Notes under the pieces: model-generated
The model's database searches: none
Told to the model about the DNA's origin: nothing
What the model saw: the letters and a program-made list of their open reading frames with translations, nothing else
Source of the DNA: Pseudomonas jinjuensis
GTDB lineage: Bacteria; Pseudomonadota; Gammaproteobacteria; Pseudomonadales; Pseudomonadaceae
Reading direction: 5' to 3'
DNA length: 64,000 nucleotides
NCBI RefSeq assembly: GCF_900103845.1
Contig: NZ_FNIJ01000022.1
Location: 1-64,000 of the forward strand
In this document: positions 48,256 through 57,267 of the stretch, in pieces
Numbering within the stretch: the first letter of the stretch is position 1
How the letters are laid out: each line of letters begins with the position of its first letter
Made by a program: the position numbers and the translations under genes

Positions 48256-48392
48256 CGGGGCATCCGGAAGGGCGAGAGGCAGGCGTGGCATTTTATCAGT
48301 TGGCCAGCATGGGCAAACGGGAAAACTGTATCGGTCGACCGTGAATGGCAAGGCCCCGCCGAAGCGGGGCCTTGCGCGCATTGCCGGGGCGA

Positions 48393-49730
48393 TCAGAACT
48401 GGTGATCGGCGGTGTCCGGCTTGAGGTCCTGCACGCCGAGCGCAGTGGCGGCCTTCTCGATGGCGCCGGTCTGCGCGACCAGGGCGGCGATGGCGTCGCG
48501 GATCTTCTGCTGATCGTCCTTGTTGTCGGGGGCGATCATCTGGTCGAAGTGCACGTTGTCCTTCTCCGCGCGGTCGACGATGGCCTGCATCTTCGCCTCG
48601 GTGTTGCCCAGGTCGGTCTTCAGGGTCTCGTCGGCGGCGGCATCGGCCTTGGCGACCAGCTCGGACAGGCTCGGACCCTTCACCACGCTGCCGTCGACGC
48701 GCTTGTACTCGCCCAGGTAGATGTTGCGGATGCCCTTGGCGTCGAAGAACAGGGTGTGGTGGGTGTCGTCGCTGAAGCAGTCGTGCTCGTCCTCGGTGGA
48801 GTTGGCTTCCAGCGCCACCTTCATGCGCTCGCCGGCCAGTTCGCCGAGGGACAGGCTGCCCAGGCCGAAGAACATCTTGCGCAGGTTGTCGTCGGCGCTG
48901 CCGGCTTCCAGCTTGGCGCGGTAGTTGTCGGCGACGCCGGCCTTCCAGTTGCCGTGCATCTCTTCCAGCTGGGCCACCAGCAGGTCGGTGACCGCCTTCA
49001 GGTACTGCGCGCGGCGGTCGCAGTGACCGTTGCTGCAGCCGTCGCCCTGGACGAAGTCGGTGTACTTGCGGTCGCCGGCGCCCGGCTTGGTGCCGTTCAG
49101 GTCCTGGCCCCAGAGGAGGAACTCGATGGCGTGGTAGCCGGTGGCGACGTTGGCTTCGGAGCCGCCCAGCTCGTTCAGGCTGGCCAGCTTCTCGCCGGTG
49201 ATTTCCTTCACGTCGATCTTGTCTTCGCCGACCTGGATCTCGGTGTTGGCGATGATGTTGACGGCGGCGCCGGGGTTACCCTCGGCGTGCTGGTAGTCCT
49301 TGGCGACGTAGTCGATCAGGCCCTCGTCCAGCGGCCAGGCGTTAACCGCACCTTCCCAGTCGTCGACGATGGCGTTGCCGAAGCGGAACGCCTCGCTCTG
49401 CGAGTAGGGCTTGCGGGCGACCAGCCAGGCGTCGCGGGCGGCCTTCAGGGTGTCTTCGCCGGGCTTGGCGATCAGCGCGTCGACCGCGGCCTGCAGCGCC
49501 TTGGCGGTGCTCAGGGCGTCGCCGTAGGCGGCTTCGGCGATGTCCGCGTAGTTCTTCACCACGGCCTTCACAGCGGCGTCGTCGACCTTCGCCGCGGCCG
49601 GTGCGCTCTGGGTGCTGGCGGCCGGAGCGGCTGCCTGGCTGGCGGGGACATCCTTCTTGTCGTCGCCGCAACCGGCGAGGGAAATTGCGATTGCCAGCAG
49701 GCTGGCGCTAGCCCAGGACGTACGAGTCAT
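48393..49730 (-). CDS. icmP: IcmP, imelysin-type iron-regulated lipoprotein (peptidase M75)
   Basis: 445 residues. Signal MTRTSWASASLLAIAISLAGC with lipidated Cys21, an Ala-rich linker, then the imelysin fold with the GxHxxE motif intact (GYHAIEFLLWG, about residues 198-208). It matches the P. aeruginosa insulin-cleaving outer-membrane protein. AAGGA lies 7 bp before the ATG. It heads the iron-linked cluster, and a Fur-like palindrome lies about 60 bp upstream. Confidence 0.88.
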   Translation of the reverse strand: MTRTSWASASLLAIAISLAGCGDDKKDVPASQAAAPAASTQSAPAAAKVDDAAVKAVVKNYADIAEAAYGDALSTAKALQAAVDALIAKPGEDTLKAARDAWLVARKPYSQSEAFRFGNAIVDDWEGAVNAWPLDEGLIDYVAKDYQHAEGNPGAAVNIIANTEIQVGEDKIDVKEITGEKLASLNELGGSEANVATGYHAIEFLLWGQDLNGTKPGAGDRKYTDFVQGDGCSNGHCDRRAQYLKAVTDLLVAQLEEMHGNWKAGVADNYRAKLEAGSADDNLRKMFFGLGSLSLGELAGERMKVALEANSTEDEHDCFSDDTHHTLFFDAKGIRNIYLGEYKRVDGSVVKGPSLSELVAKADAAADETLKTDLGNTEAKMQAIVDRAEKDNVHFDQMIAPDNKDDQQKIRDAIAALVAQTGAIEKAATALGVQDLKPDTADHQF

Positions 49731-49792
49731 GAGGGGTTCCTTTGCGTGAGTGAGGGGCGCTGAAAGGGGACTGCGCGAAAAAACCGCCACAT

Positions 49793-49811
49793 AATGCGAA
49801 AGATTTGCATT
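49793..49811. promoter_or_regulatory. Candidate Fur-type palindrome upstream of icmP
   Basis: AATGCGAAAGATTTGCATT, a 19-bp inverted repeat with two mismatched pairs, within ATAATGCGAAAG. It resembles a diverged Fur box (alternating ATAAT/ATT motifs) and lies between icmP and lemA. The match to consensus is weak. Confidence 0.4.
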
Positions 49812-49908
49812 TTTGAAAAGGGTGGAAGATGCGGCCAGTCGCCATCTGGCATGATGCTGCCGCTAGAATTCCAGCGACCCATGCCGGGTTGGTTCAGGGA
49901 GAACATCG

Positions 49909-50481
49909 ATGAGTCTTTTCGCGGTTGCGTTGTGTGTGCTGGGATTGCTGCTGGGCGGCTACCTGGTGGTGCTCTACAACGGCCTGGTACGCCTCAAGCA
50001 CGGCGTCGGCAAGGCCTGGGCGAACATCGACGTGCTGCTCAAGCAGCGCCATGAGGAACTGCCCAAGCTGGTGGAGGCCTGCAAGCAGTACATGCAGCAC
50101 GAGCGGCAGACCCTGGAGCAGGTGATCGTCGCGCGCAATGCCGTGGCCAGCGCCCGCGAGCGTGGCGACATCGGCGCCCTGGGCCGCGCCGAAGGCGGCT
50201 TGCGCGCCGGCCTCGGGCAACTCTTCGCCCTGGCCGAGAACTACCCGCAACTGAAGGCCAACGAGAGCTTCCAGTTCCTCTCCCAGCGCATCAGCGGGCT
50301 GGAGAACGGCATCGCCGACCGCCGCGAGCTGTACAACGAGGCGGTCAACCTGAACAACGTGCGCATCGAGCAGTTCCCCGACCTGCTGGTGGCCCGCCTG
50401 TTCGGCTTCAGGGCCGCGCAGCTGCTGCAGGTGAGCGCGGCGGAGAAGGCCGACGTCGATCTCAAGGCCCTGTTCGGCTGA
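49909..50481 (+). CDS. LemA family protein
   Basis: 190 residues. One N-terminal membrane helix is followed by a coiled helical domain with the family phrases YNGLVRLKHGVGKAWANIDV and YNEAVNLNNVRIEQFPD. LemA proteins are membrane-anchored with an unclear role, often encoded with GIDE-like proteins as here. GGGAG lies 7 bp before the ATG. Confidence 0.9.
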   Translation: MSLFAVALCVLGLLLGGYLVVLYNGLVRLKHGVGKAWANIDVLLKQRHEELPKLVEACKQYMQHERQTLEQVIVARNAVASARERGDIGALGRAEGGLRAGLGQLFALAENYPQLKANESFQFLSQRISGLENGIADRRELYNEAVNLNNVRIEQFPDLLVARLFGFRAAQLLQVSAAEKADVDLKALFG

Positions 50482-50488
50482 GCGCGGC

Positions 50489-51397
50489 ATGCAGTTCGAC
50501 AGCCAGTGGATTTTCCTCGCCATGGCCTGCAGCGCCAGCCTGTACGGCGGCTGGCGCTGCATCGGCGACTTCTCCCGGGCGCGCCTGCTGGCCGACGTGC
50601 CGACCTCGAAGGTGCGTTCCGCCGCGCAGGGTTTCACCGAGCTCTACGGCATCCTCGAGGAAGGCCCCGAAGCGCCGTTGCGCGGCCCGCTGACCGGCAA
50701 GCCGTGCCTGTGGTGGCGCTACCGCATCGAGGAAGAGCAGCGCAATGACAAGGGCCGCAGCAACTGGCGCACGCTGGAGAAGGGCGTCAGCGAGGGCTGG
50801 TTCGGCCTGCGCGACGCCACCGGCGTGTGCCTGATCGACCCGGCCGGCGCCGATGTGCGGCCGCTCACCCGCGAGCGCTGGGAAGGCCGCGAACGCCATC
50901 CGCGCGGCATGGCGAAGGCGCCGGGGCTGCTCGGCCAACTGCTCGGCGGCGGCCGCCACTACCGCTATACCGAGGAGCGCCTGGAGGCCGGCCAGCCGCT
51001 GTACGCGCTGGGCGATTTCCATTCCAGCGGCGGCGGCCGCCAGGGCCTGGACATCGACGGCGCGCAGGCGGCGGTGATCCGCGAATGGAAGGGCGACTTC
51101 GCCGGCCTGCTCGGACGCTTCGACAGCGATGGCGACGGCCAGCTGGACGAGCGCGAATGGCAGCGCGTGCGCCTGGCCGCGCGGCTGGAGGCCGAGGATC
51201 GCCACCGCGCCAGCAGCGCCGCGCCGACCCGCCATCGCCTGGCCCGGCCGGCGGAGCGCCAGCCGTTCATTCTCTCCAGCTATGGCGAGGACGAACTGGG
51301 CGGCAAGCTGCGCTGGCAGGCCGCCGGGCACGCGGCGCTGTGCCTGGGCGGGGCGCTGCTGGGCGCCTGGTTCTACCGGGGGCTGGGCGGCTTCTGA
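50489..51397 (+). CDS. GIDE-domain membrane protein with EF-hand-like loop
   Basis: 302 residues with a membrane segment at each end. The centre resembles the BAM/GIDE domain of MUL1-type E3 ligases (GPLTGKPCLWWRYRIEE; TGVCLIDPAGADVRP) but there is no RING. A canonical EF-hand-like loop DSDGDGQLDERE is present at about residues 211-222. It starts 7 bp after lemA and is co-transcribed. Its 3' end overlaps the convergent bifA by 25 bp. The function is unknown. Confidence 0.8.
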   Translation: MQFDSQWIFLAMACSASLYGGWRCIGDFSRARLLADVPTSKVRSAAQGFTELYGILEEGPEAPLRGPLTGKPCLWWRYRIEEEQRNDKGRSNWRTLEKGVSEGWFGLRDATGVCLIDPAGADVRPLTRERWEGRERHPRGMAKAPGLLGQLLGGGRHYRYTEERLEAGQPLYALGDFHSSGGGRQGLDIDGAQAAVIREWKGDFAGLLGRFDSDGDGQLDEREWQRVRLAARLEAEDRHRASSAAPTRHRLARPAERQPFILSSYGEDELGGKLRWQAAGHAALCLGGALLGAWFYRGLGGF

Positions 51398-53472
51398 GGC
51401 AGGCGGCGGATGTCGGCCTCGGCGTGCCGCTGTCCCTGCTTGAGCAACTGGGTCATCTCCCGCGCCGGCATCGGCTTGCCGTACAGGTAGCCCTGGCCTT
51501 CATGGCAGCCCTGGGCGACCACGTAGGCCTCCTGCTCCGCGGTTTCCACGCCCTCGGCGATCACCAGCATGCCGAGGCTCTTGCCGAGCTGGATGATGGC
51601 GCGAACGATGGTGGCGTCGTCGTCGTTGAGCATCAGGTCCTGGACGAAGCTGCGGTCGATCTTGATCTTGTCCAGCGGCAGGCTCTTCAGATGGCTGAGT
51701 GACGAATAGCCGGTGCCGAAGTCGTCGATGGCGATCAGCGCGCCGGCGCGGCGCAGGCTGTGCAGGTGCTGGGCGGCGGTGGAGATGTCCTCCATCAGCG
51801 CGGTCTCGGTGACTTCCAGCTCCAGGCAGCGCTGCGGCAGGCGGTGGATCTGCAGCAGGTTGCTGACCACCCGCGGCAGGGCGGCGTGGCGCAGCTGCAC
51901 GGCGGAGAGGTTGACCGCCATGCGCAGCTCCTCGAAGCCGCCGTCGTGCCATTCGCGCAACTGCCGGCAGGCCTGGTCGAGGGCCCACTCGCCGATGCCG
52001 ACGATGCTGCCGCTCTGTTCCGCCAGCGGGATGAACAGGTCGGGGGCGATCCAGCCCTGGGTCGGGTGCTGCCAGCGCAGCAGGGCCTCGACCCCGACCA
52101 CGCGCTGGCTGCCGTATTCCACCTGCGGCTGGTAGACCAGCTGCAGCTGGTTGCGCGCCACCGCCTCGCGCAGGTCCTTTTCCAGCTCGCGGCGGTGGCG
52201 CATCTCGCTGTCCACGCTGGCGATGTAGAACTGGTAGCGGTGGCGCGAGCGGGCCTTGGCCAGGGTCATGGTCTGCTCGCCCTTCTGCAGCAGCTTCTCG
52301 GCGGTCTCGCCGTCCTCCGGGTAGAGGGTGATGCCGATAGTGGCGCGCAGCTGGATCTGTCGCTGGTCCACCTCGAACGGCGTCTCCAGGTCGTCGAGGA
52401 TCTGCTGGGCCAGCTCGGCCGCCTCGTAGGGATGCTCGATGTCGGCCTGCACCAGGGCGAACTCGTCGCCGCCCAGCCGCGCCCGCGCGCCGAGATGCAC
52501 GCTGCGCAGGCGCAGGCGGTCGGCGAAGGCGATCAGCAACTGGTCGCCCATCTGGTAGCTGTACTGCTCGTTGATGCCCTTGAAGTCGTCCAGCCCCAGG
52601 CACAGCACCGCCACCCGGCGCTGCAGGCGCGTCGCCTCGCCGAGGATCTGTTCCAGGCGCTGCTGCAGCAGCTGGCGGTTCGGCAGGCCGGTGAGGAAGT
52701 CGTACTGGGAAATCCGCAGCAGGCTGTTCTCCGCCTCGCGGCGCAGGTTGCCGTTGCGTTCGATGGACTCCAGCAACTGGTTGGCGGTGTCGATCCAGCG
52801 GCCCAGCTCGTTGTGCTCGTGGCCGCGCAGCATCGGCAGCTTGCGCTGGCCGGGGCGGTCCGGGTTGATGCTGGAGAGGTGTTCGCTGAGCTTGAGCAGC
52901 GGCTTGGTCAGCAGCCAGTGGTAGATGAGGAACATCATCAGGCCGAGGGCCAGGGCGCGGAGGATGCCGGAGATGAAGATCACCGCCGAGGTGGTGAGGA
53001 AATCGGCGCCGTAGGCCGCGGTGTCCATGGTGATCTGCAGGTCGCCGTAGTATTCCTTGCCGTCGCGGCTGGTGAGCGGAATCGAGTAGCTCATCTCGGA
53101 GCCGAATATCGGGTCGGTCATCCAGCGGCTCGCCGACTCCAGCAGCGGCCGCGACTTCTCCGCGAGCATCGGTTCGCCGGGCTGGCCGATGGCGGCGTAG
53201 CGCACCGCCTCGTGCTGGAACAGGCCTTCCAGCACCTGCATGGCCATGTCCCGGTCGAGGCTGTAGACCGCCTGGGTGGACGGATCGCGGACCATCGCCA
53301 GGATGCGTTGCGACTCGTTCTGCGCATCCTGCCGCGCCTTGTAGGCGTCGAACACGATCTGGCCGCAGCTCAGCACCACGCCGACGGCGAGGGCGGCGAG
53401 CAGCACGACGCGCAGCAACTTGAGTGAAAGGCTGTGCCGGGGGGCCAGTTTCAAGGGGGCTTCCTTGTGCAT
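51373..53472 (-). CDS. bifA: BifA-like GGDEF-EAL protein (cyclic-di-GMP phosphodiesterase)
   Basis: 699 residues. Two membrane segments (about 18-40 and 178-200) enclose a periplasmic sensor; a HAMP-like region follows. The GGDEF domain reads LGGDEFAL (about residues 335-342), and the EAL domain has EALLRW and DDFGTGYS intact. BifA degrades c-di-GMP and restrains biofilm while promoting motility. In P. aeruginosa BifA I recall the motif as GGDQF, so the canonical GGDEF here is notable. The ATG at 53472 is chosen; the longer frame lacks protein-like sequence. The neighbouring sodB and LemA genes match P. aeruginosa order. Confidence 0.88.
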   Translation of the reverse strand: MHKEAPLKLAPRHSLSLKLLRVVLLAALAVGVVLSCGQIVFDAYKARQDAQNESQRILAMVRDPSTQAVYSLDRDMAMQVLEGLFQHEAVRYAAIGQPGEPMLAEKSRPLLESASRWMTDPIFGSEMSYSIPLTSRDGKEYYGDLQITMDTAAYGADFLTTSAVIFISGILRALALGLMMFLIYHWLLTKPLLKLSEHLSSINPDRPGQRKLPMLRGHEHNELGRWIDTANQLLESIERNGNLRREAENSLLRISQYDFLTGLPNRQLLQQRLEQILGEATRLQRRVAVLCLGLDDFKGINEQYSYQMGDQLLIAFADRLRLRSVHLGARARLGGDEFALVQADIEHPYEAAELAQQILDDLETPFEVDQRQIQLRATIGITLYPEDGETAEKLLQKGEQTMTLAKARSRHRYQFYIASVDSEMRHRRELEKDLREAVARNQLQLVYQPQVEYGSQRVVGVEALLRWQHPTQGWIAPDLFIPLAEQSGSIVGIGEWALDQACRQLREWHDGGFEELRMAVNLSAVQLRHAALPRVVSNLLQIHRLPQRCLELEVTETALMEDISTAAQHLHSLRRAGALIAIDDFGTGYSSLSHLKSLPLDKIKIDRSFVQDLMLNDDDATIVRAIIQLGKSLGMLVIAEGVETAEQEAYVVAQGCHEGQGYLYGKPMPAREMTQLLKQGQRHAEADIRRLPQKPPSPR

Positions 53473-53586
53473 CGCCAACGGCGAACGACTGGTCTGAGTA
53501 TTGGTAATCGCCGGGGCGCCGTCAAAGGTCCTGCGGACGGTTTTCTGGCGCCATCTCCGCACGCCGGCCTGCACCCGGCGAAAACG

Positions 53587-53615
53587 CAGAAACCCGGCTC
53601 AGGGCCGGGTTTCTG
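53587..53615 (-). terminator. Terminator of sodB
   Basis: CAGAAACCCGGC / GCCGGGTTTCTG, a 12-bp stem with a 5-base loop, followed on the minus strand by CGTTTTCGC. It lies about 20 bp after the sodB stop. Confidence 0.8.
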
Positions 53616-53633
53616 CTGGACGCCGGGAGGCTA

Positions 53634-54215
53634 TCAGGCGGCGAAGTTCTTCGCCACGAAGTCCCAGTTCACCAGGTTCCAGAACGCCTCGACGTACTTC
53701 GGACGCAGGTTGCGGTAGTCGATGTAGTAGGCGTGTTCCCACACGTCGCAGGTCAGCAGCGGGGTGTCGCCGCTGGTCAGCGGGCAGCCGGCGCCGATGG
53801 TGCTGGCCAGGGCCAGGGAGCCGTCGGCCTTCTTCACCAGCCAGGCCCAGCCGGAGCCGAAGGTGCCGATGGCGGTCTTGGTGAACTCTTCCTTGAACTT
53901 GTCGAAGGAACCGAAGGCGGCGTTGATGGCGTCAGCCAGGGCGCCGGTGGGCTGGCCGCCGGCGTTCGGAGCCAGGCAGTTCCAGTAGAAGGTGTGGTTC
54001 CAGACCTGGGCAGCGTTGTTGAAGATGCCGCCGGAGGAGGTCTTGACGATGTCTTCCAGGCTCTTGCCTTCGAATTCGGTGCCCGGAACCAGGTTGTTCA
54101 GGTTCACCACGTAGGTGTTGTGGTGCTTGCCGTAGTGGTATTCCAGGGTTTCCGCGGAAATGTGCGGTTCAAGGGCGTTCTGCGCGTAGGGCAGCGGCGG
54201 CAATTCGAAAGCCAT
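53634..54215 (-). CDS. sodB: Iron superoxide dismutase
   Basis: 193 residues. Metal ligands His27, His74, Asp157 and His161 are in place, and Gln70 in NNAAQVWNH with [13 protein letters not shown] marks the iron type. Cytoplasmic, removes superoxide. The upstream 296 bp (to argO) holds the promoter; no gene is seen there. Confidence 0.96.
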   Translation of the reverse strand: MAFELPPLPYAQNALEPHISAETLEYHYGKHHNTYVVNLNNLVPGTEFEGKSLEDIVKTSSGGIFNNAAQVWNHTFYWNCLAPNAGGQPTGALADAINAAFGSFDKFKEEFTKTAIGTFGSGWAWLVKKADGSLALASTIGAGCPLTSGDTPLLTCDVWEHAYYIDYRNLRPKYVEAFWNLVNWDFVAKNFAA

Positions 54216-54511
54216 GGTGTTTCTCCTATTTTTTCATCAGGGCTGGCGCGGCTAGCGCGTGACCGGTGCACGGGGCCGGTTCGGTGATGGTCGCGGCATC
54301 CGGGGTCGCTGCGATGACAGCGAAGGTGGCTCCGGGAGCGTTGGCTCCCGGCGCCGCGAAGCCAGGATCATAGCACCCGTCCCCGTGCATATCCACGCAG
54401 CAACTGTAGGGGAAAAGCCTCGCGCCAGCGCGCCGCGGACGGTCCGCTTCCCCTCTCGGATGGACCGCGGGGCCAGGGCGGGGTTCGAACTTTCCGCCGC
54501 GGGTCCGCGCC

Positions 54512-55114
54512 TCAGCCGGCGAACACCAGCTGCGCCGCCACGCCCAGCATCATCGCCGCGACCATCAGGTCGAGCAGCCGCCAGGTGGCCGGGCGGGCCA
54601 GCCAGGGGGCGAGCCAGGCGGCGCCCACGGCGAGGGTGAAGAACCACAGCAGCGAGGCGCTGGCCGCGCCCATGGCGTAGGCGCCGGGGGCGGCCTGCTG
54701 GGCGCCGAGGGAGCCGATCAGCAGCACGGTGTCGAGGTAGACGTGGGGGTTGAGCAGGGTCACCGCCAGCGCGGCGAGCAGCACCGCCTTGCGCGAGCGC
54801 GGCCCGGCCCCGCCGTCGCGCTCCAGCGCCTGCGGGGCGAAGGCGCGGCGCAGCGCCTTGGCGCCGTACCAGATGAGGAAGGCCGCGCCGCCCCAGCGCG
54901 CCACGGCGAGCAGGGTGGGGCTTTCCGCCAGCACCTTGGCCAGGCCGAACACCCCGGCGCTGACCAGCAGCGCGTCGCACAGCACGCAGAGCGTGGCCAC
55001 CGACAGGTGATGCTCGCGGCGCAGGCTCTGGGCGAGGACGAAGGCGTTCTGCGCGCCGATGGCGATGATCAGGCCGGCCGCGACCAGCAGGCCGTTCAGG
55101 TAGCTCTGCCACAT
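54512..55114 (-). CDS. argO: LysE/ArgO-family amino acid exporter
   Basis: 200 residues and six membrane segments. Starts YLNGLLVAAGLIIAIGAQNAFVL with the LysE/ArgO signature, and NPHVYLDTVLLIGS in the middle. It exports arginine and perhaps lysine. It is divergent from the argP-like regulator, the classical argO/argP arrangement. Confidence 0.87.
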   Translation of the reverse strand: MWQSYLNGLLVAAGLIIAIGAQNAFVLAQSLRREHHLSVATLCVLCDALLVSAGVFGLAKVLAESPTLLAVARWGGAAFLIWYGAKALRRAFAPQALERDGGAGPRSRKAVLLAALAVTLLNPHVYLDTVLLIGSLGAQQAAPGAYAMGAASASLLWFFTLAVGAAWLAPWLARPATWRLLDLMVAAMMLGVAAQLVFAG

Positions 55115-55170
55115 GATGGGAATACTCGTGTGAGGTGGGAATTGCTGGCCAGTCTGCGGTCGGCGGAGCT

Positions 55171-55215
55171 ATAAGGAAAACGAATCCTGTTGATATCCCA
55201 TTAGGAAAACTGATC
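55171..55215. promoter_or_regulatory. Direct repeats in the argO-argP intergenic region
   Basis: ATAAGGAAAACGAATC (55171-55186) and ATTAGGAAAACTGATC (55200-55215) match at 13 of 16 positions, 29 bp apart, in the 101-bp divergent promoter region. They are candidates for ArgP (LysR-type) binding. Confidence 0.45.
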
Positions 55216-56103
55216 ATGTTCGACTACAAGCTGCTGGCTGCCCTCGCCGCCGTGGTGGAGCAGGGCGGCTTCGAGCGCGGCGCCCAGGTGCTCGGCCTGT
55301 CGCAATCGGCGATTTCCCAGCGCATCAAGCTGCTCGAAGCGCGGGTCGGCCAGCCGGTGCTGGTGCGCTCGACCCGGCCGCTACCCACCGAACTGGGCCA
55401 GCGCCTGCTCAACCATGTGCAGCAGGTGCGCCTGCTGGAGGGCGACCTGCAGCGCTGGGTGCCGGGACTGGACGAAGGCGGCGCCGCCGAACGCCTGCGC
55501 CTGGCGCTGAACGCCGACAGCCTGGCCACCTGGTGGGCCGACGCCGTAGGCGGTTTCTGCGCCGAGCGCGGCGTGCTGCTGGACCTGGTGATGGAGGACC
55601 AGGAAGTCGGCCTCAAGCGCATGCGCGCCGGCGAGGTGGCCGGCTGCGTCTGCGCCAGCCCGCGGCCGGTGGCGGGCGGCCGCTGCGTGCCGCTGGGGAA
55701 GATGCGCTATCGCGGTCTGGCCAGCCCGGCGTTCGTCGCCCGGCACTTTCCCGATGGCGTGCGCGCCGAGGCGCTGGCCCGGGCGCCGGCGATCGTCTTC
55801 GGCCCGGACGACCAGCTGCAGCACCGCTACCTGGCCGAACTCGGCGTCGACGGCAGCTTCGTCCATCATCTCTGCCCCTCGTCCGAAGGCTTCGTGCGCC
55901 TCACCAGCGGCGGCCTCGGCTGGGGGCTGGTGCCCGAGCAGCAGGTGCGCGGCGAACTGGAGCGCGGGGAACTGGTGGAGCTGCTGCCGGGACGGGTGAT
56001 CGACGTGCCGCTGTACTGGCACCACTGGCGCAATGGCGGCGAGCTGCTCGCCGCGCTTACCGAGCACCTGCTGAAGAATGCGGCGAAGCTGCTGGTGCCC
56101 TAG
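55216..56103 (+). CDS. argP: ArgP (IciA)-like LysR-family regulator
   Basis: 295 residues. An N-terminal LysR helix-turn-helix (VVEQGGFERGAQVLGLSQSA, ISQRIKLLE) and an effector domain. The sequence matches the ArgP/IciA branch (MFDYKLLAALAAVVEQGGFE). It would activate the divergent argO in response to arginine or lysine. Its TAG stop shares CTAG with the convergent next gene. Confidence 0.88.
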   Translation: MFDYKLLAALAAVVEQGGFERGAQVLGLSQSAISQRIKLLEARVGQPVLVRSTRPLPTELGQRLLNHVQQVRLLEGDLQRWVPGLDEGGAAERLRLALNADSLATWWADAVGGFCAERGVLLDLVMEDQEVGLKRMRAGEVAGCVCASPRPVAGGRCVPLGKMRYRGLASPAFVARHFPDGVRAEALARAPAIVFGPDDQLQHRYLAELGVDGSFVHHLCPSSEGFVRLTSGGLGWGLVPEQQVRGELERGELVELLPGRVIDVPLYWHHWRNGGELLAALTEHLLKNAAKLLVP

Positions 56104-57161
56104 GTGTCCCGCCCGCGGATAGTGATCCTGCTGCTGCCGGGCAGTTCCTCCACGCAGCGTTCGCCGAAGAGCTGCGACGGCGTGAAGTAGCCGCCGCCAC
56201 CGCGGTGATAGAGCAGTCGCCGCACCGCCAGCAGCGCGCCGTGCATCGTCACTTCGTAGCCGTTGGCGGTTTCCAGCCGCGCGCTGCGGCGTTCGCCGCG
56301 CTCGTTGCGCACCTCGCCCCAGACCCAGGTGCGCTGGTGCTCGCGGGCCGCCTCGTCGGGACCCTGGACGCGGCGCCGCACCTGTTCCTTGAGCCAGTCC
56401 TGGACCCGGTCCATCCCGAGCAGCGGATCGATCAGGCGCATGCCGAGCGCCACGCCGGCGGGGGCGGGCAGGTAGACCTCGATGTTGCCGATGCCGGTGC
56501 TGTAGTAGGCGGTCGCCACGTCGCCCCAGGGAACCGTCACCGCCGGGCGCAGGCCGCGGCCGAAGTCGATGTCGCGGCGCCTGTAGCCCAGCGGCACGTC
56601 GCGCAGCACGCCGCCCTCGCGGACCTTGCCGCCGAGCTTGAGCGCCTCCACCGAGGTCCTGGCAGTGCCCGGCGAGAGGCCGCTGGAACTGTCGAAGCCC
56701 AGCGCCAGGCGGGTCGCGTCGGGCATGGCGCGGGCCAGGCAGGCGGCGACGCAGTCGGTGGGGATGACGTCGAAGCCGACGCCCGGGCAGAGCACGACCC
56801 CTGCGGCCCGGGCCACCTCGTCGAGCCCGTGAAGCTGCTCGAACACCGCGATTTCGCCGGTGATGTCGGCATAATGCGTGGCGCTGGCCAGGCAGGCCTC
56901 CACCATGGGCGCGGCGGTGGCGGAGAACGGACCGGCGCAGTTGACCAGCACCGCCACGTCGTCCAGGGCTTCGGCGGCGCTGGCGCGGTCGTCCAGGCCG
57001 AACACCCGGCAGTCCAGCCCGAACAGGGTGCCAAGGGCGTGCACGGCGGCCGGGTCGCGCCCGCCGAGCAGCGGCGTCAGCCCCTGGCGGTGCGCTTCTT
57101 CCGCGATCAGCCGGCCGGTGTAGCCGTTGGCGCCGTAGATCATCCAGCGGGTTTTGCTCAT
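56100..57161 (-). CDS. Saccharopine dehydrogenase-like NAD(P)-fold protein
   Basis: 353 residues. Nucleotide motif WMIYGANGYTGRLIAEEA at the N terminus and VLVNCAGPFSATAAPMVEAC, typical of the saccharopine-dehydrogenase/trans-acting enoyl reductase family. The substrate is unknown. It is divergent from the epimerase-like gene at 57268 with a 106-bp gap. It is convergent with argP, sharing the stop tetramer. Confidence 0.8.
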   Translation of the reverse strand: MSKTRWMIYGANGYTGRLIAEEAHRQGLTPLLGGRDPAAVHALGTLFGLDCRVFGLDDRASAAEALDDVAVLVNCAGPFSATAAPMVEACLASATHYADITGEIAVFEQLHGLDEVARAAGVVLCPGVGFDVIPTDCVAACLARAMPDATRLALGFDSSSGLSPGTARTSVEALKLGGKVREGGVLRDVPLGYRRRDIDFGRGLRPAVTVPWGDVATAYYSTGIGNIEVYLPAPAGVALGMRLIDPLLGMDRVQDWLKEQVRRRVQGPDEAAREHQRTWVWGEVRNERGERRSARLETANGYEVTMHGALLAVRRLLYHRGGGGYFTPSQLFGERCVEELPGSSRITIRGRDT

Positions 57162-57267
57162 GATGGCGGCTCTTGGCGAGGTTATCGGCTAAAGATTAGC
57201 CGCATGTGCCCGACTTTCGTCCCGGCCGCCGGAGTGGCCGGGATTTTCCATTTTCCGGGGGAACGAC

